In this document: positions 1-9,532 of the stretch, in pieces
Numbering within the stretch: the stretch's first letter is position 1
Layout: the number at the start of each line of letters is the position of its first letter
Assembly (NCBI RefSeq): GCF_900100435.1
Contig: NZ_FNEX01000001.1
Location: forward strand, 310,001-374,000
Direction: 5' to 3'
Length of the DNA: 64,000 nucleotides
Source of the DNA: Pedobacter sp. ok626
GTDB lineage: Bacteria > Bacteroidota > Bacteroidia > Sphingobacteriales > Sphingobacteriaceae
Notes under the pieces: model-generated
Database searches by the model: none
Told to the model about the DNA's origin: nothing
What the model saw: the letters and a program-made list of their open reading frames with translations, nothing else
Position numbers and translations under genes: made by a program

Positions 1-349
1 AATCATGGGTATCTTTTATGTATTGTAACGAATCTAAACCAAGTGTGAACCTTTTAGCTTGTTCTGCTAAATTTTTATCACCCGATAACTCATATCCATA
101 CCATAAGGTACCTGGGAAAAATCCGGTGGTCCAATCGCGCACAGGAGCAAGTCTTACAGTTCCATCAGGGTTGATGGACCTTGGGTTCATGCCCGGTGTA
201 AAAGTTTGCGCTGCTTTTGTCAACTGGTATACCGCAGTTTTTGTCGACTTCCTTAACCAATCATTTCCGTTGTCCTTCGTGACTGCCTTACTATTTGTTG
301 ATCCCATCAAAGCGATAGAAGCAACAAATACACCTAGTAATGTTTTCAT
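1..349 (-). CDS. GH88 unsaturated glucuronyl hydrolase, 5' part (truncated by window edge)
   Basis: Reading the complement from the ATG at 349 gives an open frame of 116 codons that runs off the left edge. It begins with a signal peptide (MKTLLGVFVASIALMG). The segment with DWTTGFFPGTLWYGYE and ending in YIKDTHD is the typical N-terminal part of the GH88 (alpha/alpha)6 barrel. GH88 enzymes remove the delta-4,5-unsaturated uronic acid that polysaccharide lyases leave on oligosaccharides, here probably in the periplasm. It is divergent from three sulfatase genes, and GH88 plus such sulfatases is the arrangement of heparin/heparan sulfate loci. The active-site aspartates lie in the missing part. 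GH105 is a less likely alternative. Confidence 0.85.
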   Translation of the reverse strand, partial: MKTLLGVFVASIALMGSTNSKAVTKDNGNDWLRKSTKTAVYQLTKAAQTFTPGMNPRSINPDGTVRLAPVRDWTTGFFPGTLWYGYELSGDKNLAEQAKRFTLGLDSLQYIKDTHD

Positions 350-655
350 AATTATTTCTTGTTTTTTATGCTATTCGAGCTATCAATTTTAGATATTAAT
401 GATTTTATGAAGGTAGGGAGCAAAAAAAACAGCGGCTTTAGGAATCGGATATATTCATTTAGAAATTGATGAATGCACAGAAATTTTTGACGATTTATTG
501 TAACAGCTTTATGAAAAAAGGCAAAAAAGGGCCAATAACTGCCTGTTTTGTAAAATATTTACTGTGTTAACCAAAATTGATAGGATTTTAAACAATATCG
601 AAACCTAATCTTGGCAGACTACTATATTTTCGTTTTTATCGAACTAAGCAAAACA
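350..655. promoter_or_regulatory. Divergent intergenic region between GH88 and the sulfatase operon
   Basis: This region of about 300 bases holds no convincing gene and must contain promoters in both directions. On the plus strand a TAACCAAA octamer lies at 568-575, as in other leaders of this window. I found no clean TTTG/TAnnTTTG pair and no copy of the TACAGT operator seen in the pectic promoters, so this pair of operons is probably under separate control. Confidence 0.4.
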
Positions 656-2296
656 ATGGGTAATTTAAAAATTATATTATCGGCTTTGGTTGCCGGTATG
701 AGTTTGAGCTCCTGCCAACAACCAAAAACTGCCGAAACTACAAAAAGACCAAATATTGTGTTCATCATGACCGATGACCACACCATTCAAGCCATGAGTG
801 CTTACGGTAGTAAGCTTGTTAAAACGCCTAATCTGGATAGGATTGCCAATGAGGGCATGTTGTTTAATAACTGTTTTGTAACCAATGCAGTTTGCGGACC
901 TTCAAGGGCTACCATCTTGACCGGTAAATACAGCCACCTGAATGGTTTGACGGATAACTCTAAGGTATTCGATAGCACACAGGTGATCTATCCTCAATTG
1001 TTAAAAAAGGCCGGTTATCAGACAGCAATGATTGGAAAATGGCACCTGGGCTCAACGCCGATGGGCTTCGATTATTACAGTATTTTACCTAACCAAGGGC
1101 TGTATTACCAACCAGAATTCTTAGAAAATGGTAAACTGATCAAAGAACAAGGTTATGTTACCGATGTGATTACGGATAAGGCTATTGGCTTTTTGGAAAA
1201 AAGAGACCATGACAAGCCTTTTATGATGATTTATCAACATAAAGCGCCGCATCGCAACTGGTTACCGGCACCAAGGCATTTGGGAATGTTCGACAATACG
1301 GTTTTCCCTGAACCGGATAATCTATTAGATGATTTTAATAACAGAGGCAGGGCTGCAAAAGAGCAACTGATGAATATCTCTACAGATATGTGGCCAGCCT
1401 GGGATCTTAAAATGCTTTCGACGGCACAGTTAGATTCTATGGCTAAATTACCCAAAGAAAATTTTAAAGATGCCAAGGGTGATGATTATAAACATGCCAA
1501 TGATCCATCATTAGATAAAGCTCGTTTCTTCGAAGTTTATAATCGCATGACGGATGAAGAAAAAGTGAAATGGAGAAAGGTTTATGACAAGCGTGTTGCT
1601 GAGTTCAAAAAAATAAATCCTAAAGGAGCTGATTTGGTACGTTGGAAATACCAGCAATATATGCGCGATTACCTGGCTTGTGTAGTTTCTGTAGATGAAA
1701 ACGTAGGTAGACTAATGGATTATTTGAAGAAAATCGGTGAGCTGGACAATACCATCATTGTTTATACTTCTGATCAGGGCTTCTTTTTAGGTGAACACGG
1801 TTATTTTGATAAGCGTTTTATGTACGATGAGTCCTTCAGAACGCCATTGTTGGTTAGATATCCAGCATCTATTAAAGCTGGTTCAGTAAGCAATGCTTTT
1901 GCCATGAATCTTGATTTTGCACCAACTTTATTGGATTATGCAGGTGTTAAAATTCCTGATGATATGCAAGGTGTATCGCTGCGTCCGCTATTGGATAATG
2001 CAGGTAAAGCACCAGAAAACTGGCGTAAGGCAGTATATTATCATTATTATGAGTATCCAAGTTGGCATGCTGTTAAAAGGCATTATGGCATCAGAACCGA
2101 GCGTTACAAGCTGATCCATTTTTACAATGATGTGGATGAATGGGAACTTTACGATATGCAAAAGGATCCAAAAGCAATGAAGAATTTATATGGTGATAAG
2201 ACTTATCAGCCTGTGATCAAGGAGCTAAAAGCACAACTTGAAAAATTACAGCTGCAATACAAAGACACCAATCCAACAGAAACAATTACAAAATAA
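656..2296 (+). CDS. Sulfatase, N-acetylglucosamine-6-O-sulfatase-like (S1_11-like), lipoprotein
   Basis: A type I sulfatase of 546 residues. The frame is open from a TTG at 611, but the ATG at 656 places a lipoprotein signal correctly (lipobox SLSSC, Cys20), so it is preferred. After the signal comes the alkaline-phosphatase-fold sulfatase domain with the metal-binding TDDH near residue 40. The Cys-type activation motif CGPSR (Cys80) would be converted to formylglycine. A later SDQG..LGEHG segment supplies metal ligands. The pattern resembles S1_11 enzymes that remove 6-O-sulfate from (N-acetyl)glucosamine of heparin. It is the first of three sulfatase genes spaced 2-3 nt apart. No sulfatase-maturing radical SAM enzyme is present in the window. 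Substrate is inferred from family and context. Confidence 0.85.
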   Translation: MGNLKIILSALVAGMSLSSCQQPKTAETTKRPNIVFIMTDDHTIQAMSAYGSKLVKTPNLDRIANEGMLFNNCFVTNAVCGPSRATILTGKYSHLNGLTDNSKVFDSTQVIYPQLLKKAGYQTAMIGKWHLGSTPMGFDYYSILPNQGLYYQPEFLENGKLIKEQGYVTDVITDKAIGFLEKRDHDKPFMMIYQHKAPHRNWLPAPRHLGMFDNTVFPEPDNLLDDFNNRGRAAKEQLMNISTDMWPAWDLKMLSTAQLDSMAKLPKENFKDAKGDDYKHANDPSLDKARFFEVYNRMTDEEKVKWRKVYDKRVAEFKKINPKGADLVRWKYQQYMRDYLACVVSVDENVGRLMDYLKKIGELDNTIIVYTSDQGFFLGEHGYFDKRFMYDESFRTPLLVRYPASIKAGSVSNAFAMNLDFAPTLLDYAGVKIPDDMQGVSLRPLLDNAGKAPENWRKAVYYHYYEYPSWHAVKRHYGIRTERYKLIHFYNDVDEWELYDMQKDPKAMKNLYGDKTYQPVIKELKAQLEKLQLQYKDTNPTETITK

Positions 2297-2299
2297 ATA

Positions 2300-3808
2300 A
2301 TGAAGATGAAGTTTAACAATTTCAAGTACATTCCAGCAGCATTTATGATAATCCTCAGCTGGGCTTCTTGTTCGCCAGAAAAGAAGCAGGAGCGTCCTAA
2401 CATCTTGATGATCATGTCTGATAACCAGTCATGGAATCACGTAGGTAGTTATGGAGACAAAACCGTACGGACACCTAATATGGATTTAATTGCCAAACAA
2501 GGGGTTCGTTTTACCAATGCTTTTTGTAGTTCTCCTTCTTGTACTCCTGCAAGGGCAGGCATGTTAGCTGGACAAGATATCTGGCGTTTAAAAGAAGGTG
2601 CCAATTTATGGGGCGTTCTGCCAACACAATATAAAATATATACGGATCTGCTTGAAAACAATGGTTATGCAGTAGGTTTTCAGGGAAAAGGTTGGGGGCC
2701 AGGTAGTTTTGAAGCCAATGGACGTAAGCACAATCCAGCAGGTAATCCGTATAAAAATTTCGATGAATTTTTGAAACTTAAAAATAAGGATAATCCTTGG
2801 TGTTACTGGCTAAGTAGTCACGAACCTCATAGACCTTATGTAGAAGGTTCGGGAGAAAAAGCCGGAATAGATCCTGCTAAAGTAAAAGTACCGGGATATT
2901 TACCTGATCAAATCGACATCAGAAAAGATATAGCAGATTATTATGCAGCGATAGAATCATTTGATAGGGAAATTGGCGAGGCGCTAAAGGAACTGAAAGC
3001 AACTGGTCAATTGGAAAACACTGTTATTGTAATTTGTAGCGATAATGGTTGGCAAATGCCTCGTGGCTTAGCTAATCTATATGATTTCGGTACACACGTA
3101 CCACTTATTATATCTTGGCCAGGTAAATTTAAACAGGATGTAGTAGCGGATAATATGGTAACTTTAAATGATTTGGCTCCGACATTTTTAGCTTTGGGCG
3201 GAACTAAAATCCCTGCTGAAATGACCGGAAAAAGTCTATTGCCAATTGTTGAGAAAGATGGTAAAAATGATTTACAAAGAGATTATGTGGTGCTTGGCCG
3301 TGAGCGTCATGCTTTTGTTAGACAGCATGGTTTAGGTTATCCAGGAAGGGCAATACGTACCAAAGAATTTTTGTACATTAAAAACTATGAGCCAAACAGA
3401 TGGCCGGCAGGTGATCCACCGTTTTATGGAGATATAGATCCATATATGTTCAACTGGCCTGGAGCAACTAAATACTATCTGATCGAAAATAGAAATGACC
3501 CAAAAGTTAAGCCGTTTTTTGAATTGGCAATGGGCAAAAGGCCCGCTGAAGAGTTATTTGATATCAACAAAGATCCTGATCAATTGCATAACCTGGCGGC
3601 AGATCCTGCATATGCGAAAATTAAAACAAAATTAGGCGCTCAAATGCATGATTACCTGGTGAAAACACAAGATCCGAGAGAAACCGGTGGCGATACAGAG
3701 GTTTGGGATACGGCTGATTATTTTAGCGAGGTCGACAAAAAACCGAAACCAAGTAAGGAAATGCAAAAGCGTTTTAATTTAGATTCTGCTTACGATTATT
3801 TGAAATAA
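2300..3808 (+). CDS. Sulfatase, N-sulfoglucosamine sulfohydrolase (sulfamidase)-like, lipoprotein
   Basis: A 502-residue sulfatase with a lipoprotein signal (lipobox SWASC, Cys24), so probably membrane-anchored. The activation motif is CTPAR (Cys81), again Cys-type. The segment around SDNG followed by NLYDFGTHVPLI resembles the corresponding part of human sulfamidase SGSH and of S1_8 bacterial sulfatases. The likely role is removal of N-linked sulfate from glucosamine residues of heparin/heparan sulfate. It starts 3 nt after the upstream sulfatase and is clearly in the same operon. The start could also be the Met two codons later (MKFNN). Sulfatase identity is firm; N-sulfatase specificity is inferred. 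Confidence 0.83.
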   Translation: MKMKFNNFKYIPAAFMIILSWASCSPEKKQERPNILMIMSDNQSWNHVGSYGDKTVRTPNMDLIAKQGVRFTNAFCSSPSCTPARAGMLAGQDIWRLKEGANLWGVLPTQYKIYTDLLENNGYAVGFQGKGWGPGSFEANGRKHNPAGNPYKNFDEFLKLKNKDNPWCYWLSSHEPHRPYVEGSGEKAGIDPAKVKVPGYLPDQIDIRKDIADYYAAIESFDREIGEALKELKATGQLENTVIVICSDNGWQMPRGLANLYDFGTHVPLIISWPGKFKQDVVADNMVTLNDLAPTFLALGGTKIPAEMTGKSLLPIVEKDGKNDLQRDYVVLGRERHAFVRQHGLGYPGRAIRTKEFLYIKNYEPNRWPAGDPPFYGDIDPYMFNWPGATKYYLIENRNDPKVKPFFELAMGKRPAEELFDINKDPDQLHNLAADPAYAKIKTKLGAQMHDYLVKTQDPRETGGDTEVWDTADYFSEVDKKPKPSKEMQKRFNLDSAYDYLK

Positions 3809-3810
3809 GG

Positions 3811-5205
3811 ATGAAGAGGTACAAAGTAAAAGGACTATTGATAACTGCCGCATTGCTGGCAGGATTTGGAAATATTAAAGCACAGGCTCCAAAGCGTATT
3901 GCTTCAAAACCCAATATTATTATCATCATGACGGATCAGCAAACTGCTGATGCAATGAGTAATGCTGGCAACAAAGATTTACATACGCCAGCCATGGATG
4001 TGCTGGCAGCAAATGGAACTCGTTTTACCCGTGCTTATTGCGCTCAACCACTTTGTACACCTTCAAGATCATCTATCTTTAGTGGGAAAATGCCTCATGA
4101 AACGGGCTTTACAGGAAATGCTCCTGAAAAGGACGGACAATGGCCAGATTCTGTGCTGATGATGGGGAAAATACTAAAGGCAGGAGGCTATAAAACCGGC
4201 TATGTCGGCAAATGGCACCTGCCTGTTCCTGTTACTAAGGTAGAACAACATGGTTTTGAAACCATTGCAAATACCGGTGCAGGAGATTATACCGATGCAG
4301 CTACACCCTCACAATGTGCTGCTTTTATTAAAAAAAATAAAGCAAATCCCTTCCTGTTGGTGGCTTCCTTTCTTAATCCACACGACATTTGCGAGTGGGC
4401 CAGAGGCGACGAATTAAAAATGGATGTATTAGGTACTGCACCTGATACTGCATTTTGTCCTAAACTACCTGCCAATTGGATTATCTCTCCAAATGAACCT
4501 GCCATCATTAGAGAACAACAAAAAGTAAGTCCACGTACCTATCCTTCAGTAGGTTGGGATGAAACGCAATGGCGTAAATACCGTTGGGCTTATAACCGTT
4601 TGGTAGAGAAGGTAGATAACTATGTAGCCATGGTTTTAGGCTCATTAAAGAAATACGGTATTGAAGACAATACCATCATCATTTTTACCAGTGATCATGG
4701 CGACGGCTATGCCGCACATGAATGGAACCAGAAACAGGTTCTTTATGAAGAATCAGCTAAAATACCATTTATGATCTCTAAGATCGGACAATGGAAAGCA
4801 AAAACTGATGATCAGTTGGTTTGCAATGGAATTGATCTAATTCCTACAATATGCGGCTTTGTAGGTGTCAGCGCCCCAGCTTATTTAAAAGGCCTGGATT
4901 TAAGTAAACGTATTGAAAATCCAGCTGTTAAGTTGCGCGATACACTAGTTATAGAAACAGATTTTGCTGATAATGAAATATTATTAGGTATTAAAGGTAG
5001 AGCTGTAATTACCAAAGATTTTAAATATATCGTTTATGATAAGGGGGAGATTAGAGAGCAATTGTTTGACCTTGAAAATGACCCAGGCGAGATGCATAAT
5101 CTAGCTGTAAAACCTAGCTATAAAAAGAAATTGAACCAAATGCGTACCTATCTTAAGAAATGGTGTAAAACACATCAGGACTCATTTTATGCGTTAAAAA
5201 AATAA
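3811..5205 (+). CDS. Sulfatase, uronate-2-O-sulfatase-like, periplasmic
   Basis: A 464-residue sulfatase with a cleavable signal peptide ending in KAQA, so soluble and periplasmic, unlike its two lipoprotein neighbours. Motifs: MTDQQ metal site near residue 41, activation site CTPSR (Cys82), KWHLP near residue 136, and SDHGDGYAAHEW in the second half. Length, signal and active-site position fit the 2-O-sulfatase described from Flavobacterium (Pedobacter) heparinus, which acts on the unsaturated uronic acid before GH88 can cleave it. That makes it a logical partner of the divergent GH88. Assignment rests on recalled family features, not on an alignment. Confidence 0.83.
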   Translation: MKRYKVKGLLITAALLAGFGNIKAQAPKRIASKPNIIIIMTDQQTADAMSNAGNKDLHTPAMDVLAANGTRFTRAYCAQPLCTPSRSSIFSGKMPHETGFTGNAPEKDGQWPDSVLMMGKILKAGGYKTGYVGKWHLPVPVTKVEQHGFETIANTGAGDYTDAATPSQCAAFIKKNKANPFLLVASFLNPHDICEWARGDELKMDVLGTAPDTAFCPKLPANWIISPNEPAIIREQQKVSPRTYPSVGWDETQWRKYRWAYNRLVEKVDNYVAMVLGSLKKYGIEDNTIIIFTSDHGDGYAAHEWNQKQVLYEESAKIPFMISKIGQWKAKTDDQLVCNGIDLIPTICGFVGVSAPAYLKGLDLSKRIENPAVKLRDTLVIETDFADNEILLGIKGRAVITKDFKYIVYDKGEIREQLFDLENDPGEMHNLAVKPSYKKKLNQMRTYLKKWCKTHQDSFYALKK

Positions 5206-5212
5206 GATATAT

Positions 5213-5350
5213 ATGGCTACGACCTTAGCAATTATCCTTCAATCGGCTTTGCTTAGGCCTGAATTCGAAAATAAGACATTAAATAGGCAAGAAATTGTGG
5301 ATCTTTTGCCAGATGTAGTTAATTTTGATGCTGGATTTAAACGTAAATAA
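5213..5350 (+). CDS. Small hypothetical ORF (45 aa) between sulfatase and HTCS genes
   Basis: An ATG at 5213 opens a 45-codon frame (starting MATTLAIILQSALLRPEF, ending in FDAGFKRK) that stops at 5350, 7 nt after the sulfatase and 15 nt before the regulator start. Composition looks coding-like rather than random, but I do not recognise the sequence. It carries no signal peptide. It may be a small protein, a decayed remnant of a larger gene, or chance. The HTCS promoter candidate overlaps its 3' end. Confidence 0.25.
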   Translation: MATTLAIILQSALLRPEFENKTLNRQEIVDLLPDVVNFDAGFKRK

Positions 5351-5355
5351 TTTTG
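5324..5355 (+). promoter_or_regulatory. Candidate Bacteroidetes promoter for the HTCS gene
   Basis: TTTG at 5324-5327, a 20-nt spacer, then TAATTTTG at 5348-5355 match the Bacteroidetes TTTG / TAnnTTTG consensus exactly, including spacing. The -7 box ends only 10 nt before the ATG at 5366, which would give a leader of a few bases. Confidence 0.4.
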
Positions 5356-5365
5356 TGTGGGGGCT

Positions 5366-8300
5366 ATGAGGAAAGTAATATCTTTTTGTTTGTTGTTAGG
5401 GTTGGTGTTATCGGCCCAGATTTTACATGCGCAAAATATTACTGAACAGCCTTTAAAGCGTTATTTCAGAAGTATTTCTGTGGATAAGGGCTTATCACAA
5501 AGTACGGTATTCACTATCGTACAGGATACCCTTGGTTTTATGTGGATGGCCACCCAGGATGGGCTTAATCGCTATGATGGAGAAAGCTTCACCGTTTACC
5601 GTCCTTCTAAAGGTGATAAAACCAGTCTGCAATCAAACTATATTCGTAGCATCTATCTGGACCATAAAGGTTTGCTATGGGTGGGTGGCAATCAGGGCAT
5701 AAGTCGTTATGATTATGCAACCAATAGCTTTAAGAATTATAGATTACCTCGTAAATCCGGCGAATGGTTTATTTCATCTATCGTACAAGATGCAGGGAAG
5801 TTAATCTGGGCCAGCTCAAGTGCAGGGGAAATTTTTTACCTGGCTGAAGGTTCTGAGCAGTTTAAGCAGATCAATTTCGATGCCTCCGCTTATGATATTA
5901 AAAATATAACCCGTCTGGGTTTGTTGAAAAATACCTTGCTGGTGGGCACGGATGTAGGTTTATTTAAATTGAATGTAGCCACAAAGAAGCTGGAAGCTTT
6001 AAATCTGGGGGTAAATAGGCCCAGAATCAATGAGTTTTTTATAGACGGGCCATCCTTATTGGTTGGTACCGAGGGAAATGGGTTAATTAAATATGACACT
6101 GCTACTGCTGCATTGAGTAATTATAGGCATACTCCAGGTAATTCTGCAGGATTGGCTGATAATGATGTTCGTGGTATCAATAAAGATGCGCAGGGCAATA
6201 TTTGGTTGGGTACCTTTAGAGGGCTTTCTATCCTTAATGCTAAAGATGGTACTATTCAAACCTACTATCATCAGGCCTCAATTCCTTACAGCATTAGTCA
6301 GAATTCTGTACGTTGTATTTATCGCGATAAGCAAAATGGAATGTGGCTGGGTACCTTTTATGGTGGAATAAACTATTATCATCACAACGACATTAAGTTT
6401 AACCTTTTAAATCAGAATACGGGAACGCTGTCATTAAATGATCAGGTAGTAAACGTAATTAAGCAGGATAGTAAAGGCGATTTCTGGATCGGTACGAATG
6501 ATAAAGGGCTAAATTATTGGGATAGAAAAGCCAATACCGTTAGGTATTATACGTATAAAGAGTCCGGCCAAGGGGCTATAAGTTCTAACAACATCAAAGC
6601 TATTGCTTTTGATCAGAGTGGTAAACTATTGGTCGGTACGCATAATGCTGGACTTAATCATTTTGATCCAGCTACTGGAAGCAGTAGGGTATACAGACAT
6701 TCATCTACTGATCCTAAAAGCATTGCAGGGGACATGGTTTATGCCTTGTTAAAAGACCATAAGAATAGAATCTGGGTGGGGACACGTACTGGTCTCGACA
6801 TTTTTAATGTTGTCGATCAATCCTTTAATCATATTTACCTGGATAAAGCAGGGAAACGGTTGACTTCTGATGAGGTGACTTATTTATTTGAAGATGCTAA
6901 AAAGAGAATCTGGATAGGTACTACAAATGGTGTAAACATGTTTTACCCAGATAATCAATTGTTCGAATCCTTTCCAGGTGCATTACTGAGCAATGATGTG
7001 GTAAACTGTATTGCTCAGGATAATAAGAATCGGATCTGGATCGGAACACGCGATGGCTTAAATCTATTTAATGAAAGCACCCGATCATTTGTTAGCTTTA
7101 ATACACGTAAGGATTTTCTTAAAGGAACTATCTATGGCATACTTGCCGATGATGAGGGATTTTTGTGGATCTCGACCAACAAAGGTTTGGTCAAATTTCA
7201 GCCGGATACCCGTAAGCTACAGGTTTTCGACAATAAAGATGGTTTTCAGAATAACCAATTTAACCTCTATGCTTTTTGCAAAGCAGCCGATGGGATGATG
7301 CTTTTTGGTGGTATAAATGGAATTTCCTATTTCTATCCCAAAGCCTTAAAACAAGATCCAATGAAGCTGAAGGTAACCTTCACTGGTCTTGAAGTATTCA
7401 ATAAAACGGTTGTTCCTGATGATGGCAATGATGTATTGGATCAGCATATAGATCAGGCAAAAAGGCTGACTTTTAAGCACGAGTTTAAGCAGTTTACGAT
7501 CTTTTTTAATGCTTTCAATTACATCTCGCCCAACAAAACAAAGTACGAGTATAAGCTGGAAGGTTTTGATACGGATTGGCAGATGACTGAGGGGATGGCT
7601 AAGGCCAGTTATACCAATGTCCAACCTGGCAAATATGTATTTAAGGTAAGAGCGATTGGTCCTTTAGGCGAAAGTAGCGCAGAGAAAAGTCTGGATATTG
7701 TGATTTCACCACCTTGGTGGAATAGTGGTTGGTTCTACCTATTGATGACCATATTGGCTGCTGTTGCTGGATATATGGTTTATCGCGTAGTTTCTGAAAG
7801 GATAAGAGCACAGCATCAGTTAAAGCTGGAGCGAATGGAACATGAAAAGGTAGATTACATCAACAAGATGAAGATGGAATTCTTTACTAACGTTTCACAT
7901 GAGTTCCGTACCCCTTTAACCCTGATCCTTGCGCCATTGGAGGAGATCTTGAATAAGCCCGTTACAGATAAACCACTTAGAAAACATCATGAGCTGATGA
8001 TGCACAATGCAAAGCGTTTGTATCATCTTGTAGAGCAACTTTTTGATTTTAAGAAAACGGAGTTGGGGACTAAGAAATTGAAGGTAAGCAAGACGGATAT
8101 GGTGAGTTTTATCCATGATATTTACCGTTCGTTTACCACTTTGTCTGAAAAGAACAAGGTGAAGTATACTTTCCGATCGACTGAGGCCAGATTGCTTTTC
8201 TATTTTGATAAAGATGCGGTAGAAAAAATCATCTTTAACCTGCTTTCTAATGCATTTAAATATACTCCGGAAGGTGGCTCAATAAATGTAGAATTTGCGA

Positions 8301-9433
8301 GTAAGGATGGGGATGCGGTGATTAAAGTAAGCGATACAGGTATTGGTATTGATGTACAACATAAGGATCGGGTATTTGATCGGTTTTACCAGGTAGATGG
8401 TAGGGAGATGAACCTGGGCTCTGGTGTTGGTCTGGCTTTCACTAAGCGTCTGGTTGAATTGCATCATGGATCAATAAGCGTAGATAGTACATTGGGTAAG
8501 GGGAGCGTTTTTGTGGTAGCTATACCATTGGGAGATGAGTTTTATGCTACTGATGAACATGCAGAAGCGCCAACGTATGAACTTTCTGTAGAAAACGAGA
8601 TCAGTAGTCTGAGCGAAGAAAATGAAGTGATTGAGCCATTGGAGCCAGAAGGTCTGGCAATTGAAAAAGAGAAACTGATGGTGATTGATGATAACCCGGA
8701 GATTGTAGGTTATCTTAAAAGCTATTTTGATCATATTTACCAGGTAAGCGTTGCTTATGATGGCAAGGAAGCATTGGCACTGTTAGAAGAGGAGCCTGTA
8801 GACCTGATCATTTGCGATGTAATGATGCCTGAATTGGATGGAATACACTTTTGTAAACGGATAAAGCAGAATATTCAGACCTGTCATATACCGGTGATTT
8901 TGCTGACCGCTAAAAATGAAACCAATCACCAGATTAAAGGATTGGAAGTCGGCGCGGATGATTATGTCACTAAACCTTTTTCTATCGCCCTGCTCGAAGC
9001 CAAACTGCAAAACATCAGTCGCTCGCGCAAACGATTAAAAGAGTATTATTCCAGCTCAAAAGAGATCGTTCCGGAGAATATAGCTTTCAATACACTTGAT
9101 GAAGAGTTTTTAAGAGAAGCCATCGCTATCATTGAGGCGCACATTACCGAATCTGATTTTTCTGTAGATAAGTTTAGTCGCGCAATAGGTATGAGCAGGT
9201 CTAATCTTTATTTGAAGCTAAAAGCAATTACCGGCGAATCTGCGACCGATTTTATCAAGCGTATCCGCTTTAAAAAGGCAGTAGAATTGATGGAGTCGCG
9301 GCAGTATACAATTGCACAAGTTGCGTATATGTCGGGCTTTAATTCACCTTCATATTTCTCTACGGCATTTAAGCAATATTACGACTGTATGCCAACAGAG
9401 TACCTTGCAAAGAAAGAAACGGACATTAATTAA
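5366..9433 (+). CDS. Hybrid two-component system sensor/regulator (HTCS)
   Basis: A one-protein two-component system of 1355 residues. The frame opens at a GTG at 5357, but the ATG at 5366 gives a proper signal peptide ending HAQ. Domain order: about fourteen reg_prop repeats forming a two-propeller periplasmic sensor (to about residue 690); Y_Y_Y domain (about 700-785); one membrane segment (about 795-815); HisKA with NVSHEFRTPL (His845); HATPase with NLLSNAFKYTP, DTGIGI and GSGVGLAF; receiver with CDVMMPELDG (Asp1151); and a C-terminal AraC-type HTH. Such proteins sense an oligosaccharide in the periplasm and activate the adjacent locus. Placed directly after three sulfatase genes, it most likely senses a heparin/heparan sulfate oligosaccharide. 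Confidence 0.95.
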   Translation: MRKVISFCLLLGLVLSAQILHAQNITEQPLKRYFRSISVDKGLSQSTVFTIVQDTLGFMWMATQDGLNRYDGESFTVYRPSKGDKTSLQSNYIRSIYLDHKGLLWVGGNQGISRYDYATNSFKNYRLPRKSGEWFISSIVQDAGKLIWASSSAGEIFYLAEGSEQFKQINFDASAYDIKNITRLGLLKNTLLVGTDVGLFKLNVATKKLEALNLGVNRPRINEFFIDGPSLLVGTEGNGLIKYDTATAALSNYRHTPGNSAGLADNDVRGINKDAQGNIWLGTFRGLSILNAKDGTIQTYYHQASIPYSISQNSVRCIYRDKQNGMWLGTFYGGINYYHHNDIKFNLLNQNTGTLSLNDQVVNVIKQDSKGDFWIGTNDKGLNYWDRKANTVRYYTYKESGQGAISSNNIKAIAFDQSGKLLVGTHNAGLNHFDPATGSSRVYRHSSTDPKSIAGDMVYALLKDHKNRIWVGTRTGLDIFNVVDQSFNHIYLDKAGKRLTSDEVTYLFEDAKKRIWIGTTNGVNMFYPDNQLFESFPGALLSNDVVNCIAQDNKNRIWIGTRDGLNLFNESTRSFVSFNTRKDFLKGTIYGILADDEGFLWISTNKGLVKFQPDTRKLQVFDNKDGFQNNQFNLYAFCKAADGMMLFGGINGISYFYPKALKQDPMKLKVTFTGLEVFNKTVVPDDGNDVLDQHIDQAKRLTFKHEFKQFTIFFNAFNYISPNKTKYEYKLEGFDTDWQMTEGMAKASYTNVQPGKYVFKVRAIGPLGESSAEKSLDIVISPPWWNSGWFYLLMTILAAVAGYMVYRVVSERIRAQHQLKLERMEHEKVDYINKMKMEFFTNVSHEFRTPLTLILAPLEEILNKPVTDKPLRKHHELMMHNAKRLYHLVEQLFDFKKTELGTKKLKVSKTDMVSFIHDIYRSFTTLSEKNKVKYTFRSTEARLLFYFDKDAVEKIIFNLLSNAFKYTPEGGSINVEFASKDGDAVIKVSDTGIGIDVQHKDRVFDRFYQVDGREMNLGSGVGLAFTKRLVELHHGSISVDSTLGKGSVFVVAIPLGDEFYATDEHAEAPTYELSVENEISSLSEENEVIEPLEPEGLAIEKEKLMVIDDNPEIVGYLKSYFDHIYQVSVAYDGKEALALLEEEPVDLIICDVMMPELDGIHFCKRIKQNIQTCHIPVILLTAKNETNHQIKGLEVGADDYVTKPFSIALLEAKLQNISRSRKRLKEYYSSSKEIVPENIAFNTLDEEFLREAIAIIEAHITESDFSVDKFSRAIGMSRSNLYLKLKAITGESATDFIKRIRFKKAVELMESRQYTIAQVAYMSGFNSPSYFSTAFKQYYDCMPTEYLAKKETDIN

Positions 9434-9532
9434 GTTTTTTTAGCACAAAATCTAAATCATTTAAGACAATATTGAAATCTCTTCAGGTGCTTTACCGCTA
9501 ATTTCGATTTTGTAATTGAAACCTGAGAAAAA

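Noticed and set aside
18..392. 124-codon plus-strand frame at the left edge
   Set aside because: It is antisense to the GH88 gene fragment, whose protein has a signal peptide and GH88 motifs; the plus-strand frame has no recognisable sequence.
611..655. TTG start extending the first sulfatase by 15 residues
   Set aside because: The extension would bury the lipoprotein signal; the ATG at 656 gives a correct lipobox position.
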